Assembly: GCA_009760855.2 (NCBI GenBank)
Contig: WPIO01000003.1
Span: 11,458,001 to 11,522,000 of the forward strand
From: Cristatella mucedo
Taxonomy: Eukaryota > Bryozoa > Phylactolaemata > Cristatellidae
Length of the DNA: 64,000 bases
Reading direction: 5' to 3'
The position numbers and the translations under genes were made by a program. Each line of letters opens with the position of its first letter. Positions within the stretch are counted from its first letter, which is position 1. Below the pieces are notes generated by a model. It worked only from the letters and a program-made list of their open reading frames with translations, made no database searches and had not been told where the DNA came from. This document shows positions 11,223-20,289 of this stretch, piece after piece.

Positions 11223-11828
11223 TCATGGCTGGTGACGTATTTCTTGCCGGCCATCCCTCATCGTTGTGTCATAAGCAGCAGACACCGCTGTGTCGCTTCT
11301 GAGCGCTGCCCGAGGCGTTTGCATAGTCACCGGAAGCACAGAAAAAAGATCCACGTGGAACAAGGTGGTCTCTGTACAGGAGGCTTCCTTATGTGGCAAT
11401 GGTAGTCGTGACATAGCATCAGCATTAGCATGATCTTCTGACCGCCTGTACTCGATGCTATATGTGTATGCAGACAACACCTCAGCCCAACGCTGCATAC
11501 GCATGGCATCGATAGGAGGAATGCCGGTCTTAGGTCCAAGGATGGTAATAAGTGGGTGGTGATCGGTAAGCAGCAACAACTTCCGCCCATACGAATATAG
11601 ATGAAAACGCATAACGCCGAAAAGTAGTGACAAGGCCTCTTTCTCAATCTGCGAATAGTTTATAGCGCTTGTGGATAGCTTACGGGAAGCAAAAGCAATG
11701 GATCTCTCCGGTCCGTCGGCTAATCGATGAGATAAAACAGCACCCAGTCCATAAGATGACGTGCCGAAAGCTAGCGTGAGCATTTCCTTGAGGTTGTATG
11801 CTGCTAGAATGTTTTCAGAGCTAATCAT
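11223..11828 (-). pseudogene. Gypsy RNase H
   Basis: It degrades the RNA strand during reverse transcription. Near the start, FGTSSYGLGAVLSH is where the family has DAS.YGLGAVL; the first catalytic Asp is replaced. FASRKLS and NYSQIEKEALSLLFGV follow (second acidic residue retained), then LLLTDHHPL with the third Asp. The linker toward integrase ends in SRLPLP. It is separated from RT by a stop and frameshift near 11828-11874. Confidence 0.85.
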
Positions 11829-11873
11829 CTCCTTAACTTTTGTGAAAGCCTGTTGGCAGTGAACAGTCCATAT

Positions 11874-12850
11874 CTACCTGCTTTGATTTTGAAGCAATTC
11901 GTACAAGGGGTGCAAGACCTGTGCCATGTTGGGCAAGAACTTGTGATAGTATTGCACCATCCCTATAAATGACCGGAGGCGACTGACATCTGTTGGTGTT
12001 GGGGCGTTTTTTATGGCTGCCACTTTACCCTCCGTGGGGTGTATGCCGTTTTTGTCTATTTGATGCCCAAGGTATACAATAAACGGTTTTAAGAAGGCGC
12101 ACTCCTCTCTTCTTGCACGGAGGCCAGCACCTTGCAGTTTGGCCAACATCAAAGCCAGATTATGCATGCGGGAAGTTCGATCCTTCCCTGTCACAAAAAT
12201 GTCATCCTTTGAGCACAATACACTAGGCAGTCCAGACAGCCAAGGATCCATTGCCCTCTGATGAATAGCGGGAGCGGAGGCCACACCAAACGGCAAGCGG
12301 TTGTATTTCAACAAACCCTTGTGCGTAGTAATGGTGAAAAAAACTTTGGATGCTTCCTCAAGTTCGATCTGCGTAAATGCACGGGATAGGTCCAGCTTTG
12401 AAAACAAGGTCCCGCCATTTAGTTTCTCCTGCAAGTCGTCAATCGAAGGCATTGGGTATGAATCAACTAATAGCTGTGAATTCAGCGTCGCTTTGTAGTC
12501 CCCGCAGAGGCGGATCGAGCCGTCGGGCTTAATTACTGGCACTACTGGAGTCGCCCATTCGCCTGCTCGACCCGCGAAATGACCCCCTAAGAGAGCAATT
12601 TGTTTAGCTCCGCCTCTACCTTCTCGCGTATAGCAAATGGCGCAGTTCGATATTTAATATGCACGGGTACAGCATTTTCTCGAATATGCAACTTGACGTT
12701 GACGCAGCTGAGCGTACCCAGCATCTGGCGGAAGGGATCGTCATTCTGTTGTAGAAGAGCGTCTAAGTCACGATGCTCTGCCAATAAATTTGTACCCAGG
12801 CTGGGTTCGGTTGGCTGGGACCGGACGGCTTTAGTGAGGGTTAGGGTCAC
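11874..12850 (-). pseudogene. Gypsy reverse transcriptase
   Basis: An RVT_1-type RT in two pieces: N-terminal linker 12587-12850 ([20 protein letters not shown]) and the palm/fingers 11874-12542 ([40 protein letters not shown]). The catalytic box expected as YxDDI reads CSKDDI, so both Asp remain but the Tyr is lost. The thumb region has [12 protein letters not shown] and [17 protein letters not shown] stop and frameshift lie near 12542-12587. Confidence 0.88.
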
Positions 12851-13520
12851 CGGCTAGGCCGGGGTCGGACCTACGGCACGGCCGGATGTATGCGGTGACG
12901 TGAAGTCACCGGGGCTCTTGGGTACGGGAAGTTGGCCAAGTAAGTCGTGGTGCTGGAGGCTCCCGGTCTCGCCGAGTTATGCACCTGGATTCGTGCAGGC
13001 GTGCTCCGGCGATGCTGCCACGCACGCAAGGGAACTAGTACCCAAGGCCCGAGCGGAGCTGGATAGCTCGCTCGTTGTTGACTTGTTTATACCGCGTTCC
13101 CCCCGTGTAGTGTGTTCGTGACCCCCCCCCCCCGTGTGTTGGCGTCTTTCGGTGGAAGCTTACGACTGTGGTAGTTGCCGACTCAGACTAGCCAGCAGTT
13201 ACTCAGCCAGCCGGGTTTTGGACGGCGTACGCTCGTACTGTTGGATTCGGAGTCGATACAACGACAGGACTGCAGAAGCCGACTGACCCCAACTAACACG
13301 TTTGTTCGCGCTTGCTGCGTCGTCTTGCGCCACCGTAGTGTACTGTGTATAGGACCCTCCCTGTAGACTTGTTTAGTTCCCCCGTTGTTGTTGGCGCATG
13401 CGTTATAAAGATGTTTAACCTGACGGCCGCTCGTCTTACCCTAGCTCGGCGGCATGGCGAGAGGCAGCGTGGCCGGAGGATGGCGGGTTTGGCGGGAATT
13501 AGCCTTTGACCCCAGGAACT
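12851..13520. other. Unassigned insertion or divergent segment inside Gypsy pol
   Basis: The Gypsy reading runs from a protease end near 13530 (LFGREWM in a shifted frame) to the RT linker starting near 12850. The 670 bp between them has no retroelement coding signal, is GC-rich and holds an 11-C run at 13121-13131. It may be a separate insertion, perhaps a solo LTR of another family. No convincing ends or target duplication were found. Confidence 0.45.
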
Positions 13521-14335
13521 CGGTTACAAATTTGCAGAGACCATCCTGCCGATATCGAGATCAAAAGCCATCATCCATTCTCTGCCGAACAGCGGTACGT
13601 CAGTTTCGCCAAGGACGGAAAGGCGAGCTGGAGTTTCTTTCCTTTGTATTCAGCCTGAGGATGAATTACGCCAACAGGAGACATCTCCGAAGTACCACCA
13701 TACGGTCGTAGCGTAATATTCGTAGGCTCCAGGGTGAGGTGAGGACAGACACGTTTATACTCATGCAAGCATAGTGCAGAAATGCTAGATCCCTTGTCGA
13801 ATTCCATGTGAAGAGGAGTTTCTTCAACATGGACCCGTATCATGCACGGTTTTTGGGTCGCACTTCTCTTAGAATTAACAGAAACGACGTCGTCTGATAC
13901 TTTTCTGATGTCCTCTTGAGTTGTGTGAATTTTCTTCTCTGGCAATCGCCTTTCCTGCCGCTCGCATAGGATGCCTATCTTTACTTCTACACACTCTGAA
14001 TATGACCTTGTGTCCCGCAGATGTGTGCCCTCATTACCGCATATGCTGCGGTAATGAGGGCACCTGCGCCGGTAGTGCTGCGCTGAGCCGAAAGAGGCGC
14101 ATTCGTAGGCGGTTATCTTAGAGTGTGGTCCGCTCATCCTGTCAACAGGCAAAGGTTCGGCAGTCGAATGCTCGGAGCACTTTTCCATCGCTACAACCTC
14201 TTTTCGCGACTGCTCTGCCGCTGTCGCAATGTTGAATGGTATCTCCAGTGTCAGACTTTTTACTGTAAATAGCGTTTGCCGAGTAGCATTGCACGAAAGG
14301 CCACATACCAGCTGGTTTCGCATAGCTTTCGGCAA
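13521..14335 (-). pseudogene. Gypsy gag C-terminus and protease
   Basis: The upstream part has a damaged zinc knuckle (ECASFGSAQHYRRRCPHY) used in gag for RNA binding. The downstream part is a retropepsin-like domain: MEFDKGSSISAL stands where the active-site DTGS motif belongs, with Thr changed to Lys. LRPYGGTSEMSPVG and the family's GREWM end (after a frameshift near 13600) follow. A perfect 17-bp hairpin at 14025-14063 interrupts the gag portion. Confidence 0.7.
14025..14063. repeat. Perfect 17-bp stem hairpin within Gypsy gag
   Basis: Arms GTGCCCTCATTACCGCA (14025-14041) and its exact reverse complement (14047-14063), with a 5-nt loop TATGC. As a result the same short peptide, CGNEGT, can be read on both strands. 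Confidence 0.9.
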
Positions 14336-14438
14336 GAATTAGTCAAATCCGCAGTGCTGAGCCAGAAGACGCAAGGCGGCTAAAACTTCTCTCGCTGTTT
14401 CACCTGATCGTTGATGACGACAGTGGAACTTGTAGGTC

Positions 14439-14702
14439 TCAGCCAATATCCAGCGGTACGGGCATACTATGGTCCGTCAGTGCTTGCTTGAGTTCCAACA
14501 GGCTCTTATCCGACGGCTTGGCCGGTGACACAAGGCTATGCAGCAGCGCGTATGCCTTAGCTCCGATAGAACTCAGGAATACGGCTTGATGGCGATCTAC
14601 GGGAATCTCCTGAGCTAGCACGTACTGTTCGAACACATTCAGGTAATCGCCGAATGCCTGCCTTTCCTCATCAAAGGAGATGAAGCCTTCGCGGGTTGCC
14701 AT
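14439..14702 (-). pseudogene. Gypsy gag N-terminus
   Basis: An ORF of 87 codons starts at ATG 14702, about 30 bp after the LTR end and overlapping the leader. It begins MATREGFISFDEERQ and contains FGDYLNVFEQYVLAQEI and AVFLSSIGAKAYALLHSLV, typical of gag of K02A2.6-like Gypsy elements. It is cut by a stop and frameshift near 14439; the capsid-like part resumes in a different frame near 14335. Confidence 0.7.
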
Positions 14703-14716
14703 GGGTCAACGAAAAA

Positions 14717-14731
14717 TCCAGCTCGTCGCCA
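14717..14731 (-). other. Gypsy primer binding site
   Basis: Minus strand TGGCGACGAGCTGGA begins one base inside the 5' LTR end (...CTTAACA). The TGGCGACGAG form is common for metazoan Gypsy elements of this group and supports the LTR boundary. Confidence 0.65.
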
Positions 14732-14732
14732 C

Positions 14733-15214
14733 TGTTAAGTTTGTGCGGGAATTCGGGCACAGATCAATAACATAGTTTGTTCTTGTCTGCACTGCAGAGA
14801 GCTAGCCGATGCCTAACACCAACAGTTTATCCCCGCCCAAGGGCGCACGGCTCCTTTCGGCCCCTCCTTCCGGCCCCACTTGACTCCACGCCACCACTCA
14901 TCCTGTGAGTTGGGTGGGAGGATAATGGCGGCCTGTGGATAGACGACAGCCGTCAGACCACAGCCGAGCACTGGCCTCTCCCAAGGCCAATACCGGTCTG
15001 CCTGACATGCAGTGTGCCGGCGAGCCCAGCGATCTGAGCCATGCACAGAGAGCCACAAACCACAAAGACGGCTCAGGCAGACGCCGTTTATTTTGATAAC
15101 GCGGAACTGGGCCGCACGGCCAGCACGCAGGCCTGCAAGCAACTGCTACAAGCAAGTGGGTCAGCTGTCTCAACCGGTAGAGCTCAGTGGGTGAATATTC
15201 TTGGCGGACCCAAA
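14733..15214 (-). repeat. Gypsy 5' LTR, enlarged by an insertion
   Basis: It begins (plus coordinates) TGTTAAGTTTGTGCGGG and ends GGCGGACCCAAA before the target duplication GGAGG. It matches the 3' LTR except for about 293 extra bp at 14764-15056. A related solo copy in sense orientation at 20354-20544 also lacks the extra sequence, so it is an insertion here. Confidence 0.75.
14764..15056. mobile_element. Repeat R3 inside the Gypsy 5' LTR
   Basis: It is absent from the other two copies of this LTR. It contains GCAGAGAGCTAGCCGATG, ACCAACAGTTTA, GTGAGTTGGGTGGGAGGA, GACCACAGC and TGTGCCGGCG...CCCAGCGATCTGA. The same modules occur at 19960-20205, 18302-18350 and 23312-23727. The class is unknown; it may be an LTR or non-autonomous element. 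Confidence 0.55.
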
Positions 15215-15748
15215 GGAGGCAAACGCCCACCGACCTTTGAACCTCGGGAGAATCCGCCGAGCGCAAAAGTGACTCCTGCAGTGGTCAAGAGTGAATGCTT
15301 AGCTAAGTTGGGACTAGAAGGTCACCCAAATGGGACGCCTAGGATGGTCTAGCGTGGATGCTCTCATAGGATTGTAGCGCCCTGCTGGCCTTGGCTGAAT
15401 TTTAGCCCGAACAAGAGCTGTTCAGCGGCGGGCTAGAGCTCCTTTGTCCTGAAGCAGTGAGCCAGAGAGGAAGCGCTTAAGAGCAAGCCAGGAAGCTCTG
15501 AGACGAGCGGTGGCGATTCGGCCTTTAGAATTGGTCCGGTACGCGCGGAAGCTGCTGATTGAGGTTGGCTGGCCTGTCAACCTCCACCTTCACTCGTTCC
15601 AAGAAAAAATCGCCTGGAACCTATTCGCCATTCAAGCTGGACAGAGGTGCCCCTCCAGTGGCCTACTGACGGTATTGACTCCTTGCCGTAATGGGCCGGG
15701 GTGTCGGGCCCAATGCCACTAAGCTCTTGCCCCATTGTATCAGCTAGG

Positions 15749-15756
15749 TATTTAAG
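15749..15756 (+). promoter_or_regulatory. TATA-like box of solo LTR
   Basis: TATTTAAG lies about 376 bp into the LTR, upstream of a CGAGCGATGCTCGCTC inverted repeat. The position fits the U3/R boundary of an LTR; transcription is inferred only. Confidence 0.5.
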
Positions 15757-16079
15757 AGTCGAGCGATGCTCGCTCTTGGTCTTACGGTCTTGTGTTTTTG
15801 GTCTCTTCTGGTCTTCTGTCCGGCTCTGCGCTTCGACGCCGTCGGGCACTCGTTTCTCTGAAAGCGAGGGAGGAGGGTGGGCTGTCCACCGACGATGGAC
15901 GGAACAGGACAAGGCAGCGCAAGGAGGATTCGGTGGACTCCACCGAAAACGGTTGTATCGCGCCCGAGCTGGCATTTTGTGATTCTTTAGTGTTTTGTGT
16001 GTGCGTGCTAGCACGTGGTCTCGGCATAGGGATTTGCGGGTGCGAGCTAGGCGTAGTTGGCGTGTGTGGATCCCTAGTT

Positions 16080-16560
16080 CTCCGGTTAGGGTTTAGGCTC
16101 GAATTTGAGCTCCGTCTATTTGGGTCGTTTCCCAGTATAAATGTAAGTAGCGTAAGTGTGGAGACGTGTTTCCTCCGCAGGACAGCTTGAGTTGGCGTGT
16201 GTGGAGTATTCCTGCCGCACTGGCGGAAACTGAGTTCTAGTTCTCCGGTTAGGGTTTAGGCTCCGGTTCGCGCTTCAGTATGGAGAAGCATTCCCTCCGC
16301 AAGAGTGCTTAGGTTGGTGTGTTTGGAATATTCCTGCCTCACTGGTGGAAACCGAGTTCTAGTTCTCCGGTTAGGGTTTAGGTTACGGTTCGCGCTTCAG
16401 TGTGGAGAGGTATTCCCTCCGCAACAGTGCTTGAGGTGGCGTGTGTGGAGTATTCCTGCCTCACTGGCGGAAACTGAGTTCTAGTTCTCCGGTTAGGGTT
16501 TAGGCTCCGGTTCGCGCTTCAGTGTGGAGAAGTATTCCCTCCGAAAGAGTGTTGGTGCTG
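16080..16560 (+). repeat. About 122-bp tandem repeats with telomere-like core
   Basis: GGTTAGGGTTTAGG recurs at 16084, 16247, 16369 and 16491. The last three are spaced exactly 122 bp; the first interval is 163 bp. Each unit also has CTGGCGGAAACTGAGTTCTAG and GTTCGCGCTTCAGTGTGGAG-type phrases. It lies between the LTR TATA box and the AATAAA. Confidence 0.8.
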
Positions 16561-16626
16561 CTGAGAACGTGCGAGGAGTGTGGAGATAAAACTGAACTAG
16601 ACGCGCAGCGACGTTGTGCGCTTGCG

Positions 16627-16632
16627 AATAAA
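16627..16632 (+). terminator. Poly(A) signal of solo LTR
   Basis: AATAAA lies downstream of the tandem repeats and 214 bp before the LTR end. Confidence 0.5.
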
Positions 16633-16850
16633 GTTCAGTAAAATCCCCAATTTGTGTCTCGCTTTCCAATTCACGCCGCGGACTCACGACCCCCTTTAGT
16701 AACGGTAAGTAGGTCAGCGCCAGAAACGCTCGTTTCTCGGCGGCCAGCTTATTGCACGTAGGCGCGCACCGAACGGCATTAGGCGCTACGCTACGCCGCT
16801 AGGTAAGCGGCAGGTCAAGCCTGCTCCGCCGAGCTTCGGCGTTACAGGAT

Positions 16851-18245
16851 GTGTCTAGAAGGTCACCCACAAGTGACGCCAGGATGACTGTTTCGTCCAA
16901 GATTCTTTGGCCAGCCATTCGTATCCGGCGAGTTACTCGAAATCTATGACAGTTGCAGGCCATTCTGTGGATTTGTAATGCGTCTCTGTATTGAAGAACA
17001 CGCCCAATAGAGCCGCCATTCATCCGAGTTCGCTTATGTGGCTAACCCAAAGTCGCTGGCCAATCTTATAAGCTAGAGGGATGGATTGTACGGTTGTTCC
17101 CACAACCGTAGGCTCTAAGTGTGGCCTTCTGAATTAGTCAACGCTTCGGGCTATGGCTAGCGAACGATTATCCGTTCGTTTTCCTATTACATCATGCATA
17201 AATATGTCCTGCTATATAATAACACGCAGAGTCAAATACGAGCTCGTTTTGCCATTCAAGGCAGCCAGTGCGGCGTTCTTCAACATTCAGAGTTGCATAT
17301 TTGTAATATGCCACTTGGAGATTTTAAGTGCAGTTCTAACCGCTGAGACAATAGAACTTCCACACGGAGCGCGACAATGCAATTTGGATACCGATGGCGT
17401 TGAGGATACCAGCGAAGCAGCAAACGTCTTTAAAATAGACCGCTGCTAAAGTGCATAATTTCAATAAAACATTTCTGCGAAAATCGTATTATCTCTTTTC
17501 CTGCTAACAAGTACGAATGCATAGCTGTCTGGCTGACTGGCTGGCAGTTCATCTGCGACCGTACTGACGTCACATAGCCGGCATAAGCTTTTGGGGCGAG
17601 CTAATTTTTCTACCAGCTTTTTCTCTCCGTAACAGGACAGCCATTCTCTCTTCAATTTGGCACGGGCTCAGTGCTGAACTTGGCCGGTCGGTGGCTATGG
17701 AGGTCAAGGTAGCTGCCAAGCTCAGCCGGTTTCGACTAAAGAGACTGCTTACTCCTCTCGCATATATATATATATATATATATATATACTGTACATTAGT
17801 AGAGCGCCGGTAAGAGTCACCGAGAGATGCTTTCTCAGAGAATAACCCGTAGTTGGGGAATACATCTAAGAGAGGGAATATCTCGGAGTCAGGAAATAAT
17901 CAGGATTCGGGTAATCATCAGTGCATTAACTTCAGGATGCTAAGCTGTGCCGGTTGCCTCACCTAGGGTGGTGGGTGAGGCGCTCGCCCCAAAGCAGTAG
18001 GCGCACACAAGAAAGTCACACAGAAATGACATTCTCGTAGCTTTCTGGCAACTTGAAGTGAACACGGAGATGGTTGCCAGCGACACGAGACCTAAATGGC
18101 CTTAAATGGGGCTGCCGACGTAAAGGAAAAAGGATGCTTACGCGCCCCTGCTAATTATAGCATTTGGTTGATCTTGGTGATTCGTTATTAGTGTGAATGT
18201 ACCTACTTACGCTGTGCCTGCTCCCTGAGGATATAGGCAGCATCT
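16851..18245. other. No recognisable gene; (AT)n microsatellite
   Basis: A 98-codon ORF at 17153-17449 has no recognisable domain and no support as a gene. An (AT)n run of about 27 bp is at 17762-17788. A small inverted repeat GCCTCACC...GGTGAGGC is near 17957-17983. The first 40 bp repeat the sequence at 15310-15345, left of the solo LTR. Confidence 0.45.
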
Positions 18246-18301
18246 GTAAAGTTCCTAGAGGGATATTTAGTTCTCTGAGGACGCTATACAAATGTATTAT
18301 T
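18246..18301 (+). mobile_element. SINE/LINE tail fragment
   Basis: It has the tail hairpin variant TTCCTAGAGGGATATTTAGT then GCTATACAAATGTATTATTAG, the form carried by the tRNA-headed SINE at 54858-55000. It abuts an R3 fragment (TGTGCCGGCGTTCCCAGCGA). Confidence 0.6.
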
Positions 18302-18566
18302 AGTGTGCCGGCGTTCCCAGCGATCTGAATCATGCACAGATTCACAAACCGCATCCCCTTGATCTCAAAGGTCAGAATCATACAGACAACGAAAAAACTC
18401 GGCATGATCGCCCTGACCTTCGCTGGTCAAGGTGCCAATCTACCCGGAGCTAGGTAACGGCTGCTCGGAGGAGGCACGTGACAGCACGGTCTTTAACCGC
18501 ACGCTGGCTATGTATGGCACCAACTTTCAAGCATTGCCAGCCCACACATATTTCCGCCTCTTCTAT

Positions 18567-19277
18567 CTACACAGCGTCACTGTGCGCCTCTGCCGGCGTT
18601 TTGCTGGTGCTCGCCTCCGCCGCCTCATTTGCGATCGACGCCGCCGTCTCGTTGGCGTTCGCCGCCATGCCGTTGGTGGTCGCCGCCTCGCTGCTGTTCG
18701 CTGCCGCCGTCTCACTAGCGTTCGCTGCCGCCGCTTCTCGCTCGGCCGCCGCTGCCTTTACGGGCTCTGCCTCTGTCCCCAGTGCTGGCTCTGCCCGCAG
18801 TGCGGGCTCTGCCTGCAGTGCGGGCTCTGCCTCCACTGTGGGCACTGCCTCCACTGCGGGCTCTGCCTCCACTGCGGGTACTGCCTCCACTGCAGATTCT
18901 GCCTCCACTGCGGGCTCTGCCTCCACTGCGGGCTCTGCCTCTACTGCGGGTTCTGCCTCCACTGCGGGCTCTGCCTCCAGCGCGGGCTCTGCCTCCAGCG
19001 CGGGCTCTGCTAGCACTACCGTCACTGAGAGCGCTGCCGCCACTTTGAGCTCTGCCGCTACTGCGAACGCTGATGACTCTGCGGGTGCTGACGGCTCCGC
19101 GGACACGACCGCCTTCTCGCTGGAGTTTGCCACAGCCGCCGCAATCGTTTCACTAGCCTGTCCTGAGTCGTAGCCCACAGGCGAGTCGCAGCCCATTGGT
19201 TCGACGAAGTTCACCAGCTCGATGCAGCCCATCGCCTCGACGCTTTCCTCGCACAACGCCGATGCCCCGAGGCGCAC
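18567..19277 (-). CDS. ORF with AEPAVE-type hexapeptide repeat (hypothetical)
   Basis: A 236-codon open frame, function unknown. Residues about 80-160 are an acidic repeat of AEPAVE/AEPALE hexamers, encoded by an 18-bp tandem DNA repeat. Flanks are Ala/Glu/Ser-rich (SSEKAVVSAEPSAPAESS and ETAAANSSEAATTNGMAAN). No signal peptide or domain is seen. The opposite strand is also open (18478-19173) because of the repeat; the minus frame is preferred because a second minus-strand ORF of ordinary composition lies just upstream (19380-19946). The two could be one frame-shifted gene. Confidence 0.35.
   Translation of the reverse strand: MRLGASALCEESVEAMGCIELVNFVEPMGCDSPVGYDSGQASETIAAAVANSSEKAVVSAEPSAPAESSAFAVAAELKVAAALSVTVVLAEPALEAEPALEAEPAVEAEPAVEAEPAVEAEPAVEAESAVEAVPAVEAEPAVEAVPTVEAEPALQAEPALRAEPALGTEAEPVKAAAAEREAAAANASETAAANSSEAATTNGMAANANETAASIANEAAEASTSKTPAEAHSDAV
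18765..19012. repeat. 18-bp tandem repeat
   Basis: About 13 imperfect copies of CTCTGCCTCCACTGCGGG, with variants such as CTGCAGTG and TCTACTGCGGG. It encodes the hexapeptide repeat of the overlapping ORF. Confidence 0.85.
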
Positions 19278-19379
19278 CGTCGCCGCCTATCCGACCGTCA
19301 CTGCTTGGAGAGCCGTTGCCTCCTGCCACACGGCGGCAGCTTGGCAAACTTCCGTCGCCCGGCACACCGTCGGTGATCG

Positions 19380-19946
19380 CTACTGCCGCTTCCGGTCGCT
19401 CCAGTCGGCCCTCGCAGTCCAACCAGCCTTTACCCACTCAGTTTGCAATAATCGCGCTCTACCAGCCTTCTCCTTGGACCGCTCCTGCGCCAACGACCAC
19501 TCCTGCGCCAACGACAGCGCTTTGCTGGCACTCCGCAAGTCTGACCACCGAAACCTCTCCTCACCTGCAGGGCTTGCAAACACCTTGACAAGCGTTCCAC
19601 GCAGCTTGGCGTCGTCCTCCTGCACCGCCTCTGGAAGACTCGTAGCGTACGTAAATGCAACGCCTGCCAAGAACACGTATATGTACGTGTGCCACGTACC
19701 TGGGTCGAAGCCTTTCTCGCTGAACTTTCGCTCTGAGTTGAGCAGCCAGTTAAAAAAGTCGTCCCGGACGTGGTAGTACTCCAGCAACATGTTCACGCGG
19801 GCCACACAGTCGCTCCCGCCGAGAAATAGCTTGCAGATTAAACAATGCTCTTCCAACTGAGTACGTACGCGGGCGCAGGCTGAACGCCAAAGCTGGTTTG
19901 CAGGAACGTGTATTCTCGCGTGCGCCTGCAGCGCTCCCCCAGACAC
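19380..19946 (-). CDS. Hypothetical protein of ordinary composition
   Basis: A 188-codon open frame of unknown function. It has balanced composition, including an aromatic-rich helical stretch VNMLLEYYHVRDDFFNWLL and a moderately hydrophobic TYIYVFLAGVAFTYATSL around residues 85-105, followed by a charged region and the duplicated AQEWSLAQERS. It starts inside sequence next to an R3 repeat and lies between two copies of the TGTGCCGGCGTTCCCAGC module (18302 and 20152). It may therefore belong to an unrecognised mobile element, perhaps as a gag-like ORF. No known domain was recognised. Confidence 0.4.
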   Translation of the reverse strand: MSGGALQAHARIHVPANQLWRSACARVRTQLEEHCLICKLFLGGSDCVARVNMLLEYYHVRDDFFNWLLNSERKFSEKGFDPGTWHTYIYVFLAGVAFTYATSLPEAVQEDDAKLRGTLVKVFASPAGEERFRWSDLRSASKALSLAQEWSLAQERSKEKAGRARLLQTEWVKAGWTARADWSDRKRQ

Positions 19947-19959
19947 AACTCTCCCAGCT

Positions 19960-20205
19960 TGGTGCTCCCTCTTTCCCCATCTCTCTCAGCCACAACTCAC
20001 CCCGTGAGTTGGCGGGAGGACAAAGGCGACCTGTGGATAAACCGCAGCAGCCAGACCACAGCTGGGCACCTGCCAGTCCATAGGCCGCAGCCACCAGCTG
20101 TTAGACCATGGGGCGGTTTTGGGCACTACCAGTCTGCCTGCACTGGCAGTGTGCCGGCGTTCCCAGCCATCTGAATCATGCGCAGAAACCCAAACCACAA
20201 GAAGG
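19960..20205. mobile_element. Repeat R3 copy
   Basis: It shares with 14764-15056 the phrases GTGAGTTGGCGGGAGGA, GACCACAGCTGGGCACC, CCAGTCTGCCTG and TGTGCCGGCGTTCCCAGCCA. It directly precedes a Gypsy 3' end in sense orientation. Confidence 0.5.
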
Positions 20206-20289
20206 GCGCTGCCTATGCCCTTGGGGTTGCTAAAAGGCGGTGGCCTACTCATCCAGCTGGTCTCCAAAGGCCGTGGTTTGGTGTGCCTC

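Larger units (their letters stand above)
9643..15214 (-). mobile_element. Gypsy-type LTR retrotransposon, complete but decayed
   Basis: The order on the minus strand is 5' LTR (14733-15214), primer binding site, gag, protease, RT, RNase H, integrase, polypurine tract, 3' LTR (9643-9826). A 5-bp target duplication GGAGG is at 9638-9642 and 15215-15219. RT-RNase H-integrase order defines a Gypsy (Metaviridae-type) element; the integrase and RT resemble the group often annotated as K02A2.6-like. Frameshifts, stops and lost catalytic residues show it is dead. The two LTRs differ by an insertion of about 293 bp in the 5' LTR. Confidence 0.88.
15373..16846 (+). mobile_element. Solo LTR, family 1, copy 2 (1474 bp)
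   Basis: It starts TGTAGCGCCC, ends GGCGTTACA, and is flanked by a perfect 4-bp target duplication GGAT (15369-15372 and 16847-16850). It is an inverted copy of 518-1854. A TATA-like TATTTAAG is at 15749-15756 and AATAAA at 16627-16632, giving promoter then poly(A) signal in LTR order, so the sense strand is plus. No retroelement genes adjoin it. Confidence 0.82.

Noticed and set aside
16080-16560. Interstitial telomere
   Set aside because: Only about two telomere-like units per 122-bp repeat, inside an LTR with clear ends; not a telomeric array.
17153-17449. 98-codon ORF as a gene
   Set aside because: No domain, no codon or context support, and flanking sequence is repeat-rich intergenic DNA.
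18765-19012. CRISPR-like array
   Set aside because: The 18-bp units are contiguous with no unique spacers; it is a coding-type tandem repeat in a eukaryotic context.
18478-19173. Plus-strand 231-codon Ala/Ser/Gly-rich ORF
   Set aside because: It is the antisense of the 18-bp repeat ORF; stop codons are excluded by the repeat itself. The minus frame was preferred on context.
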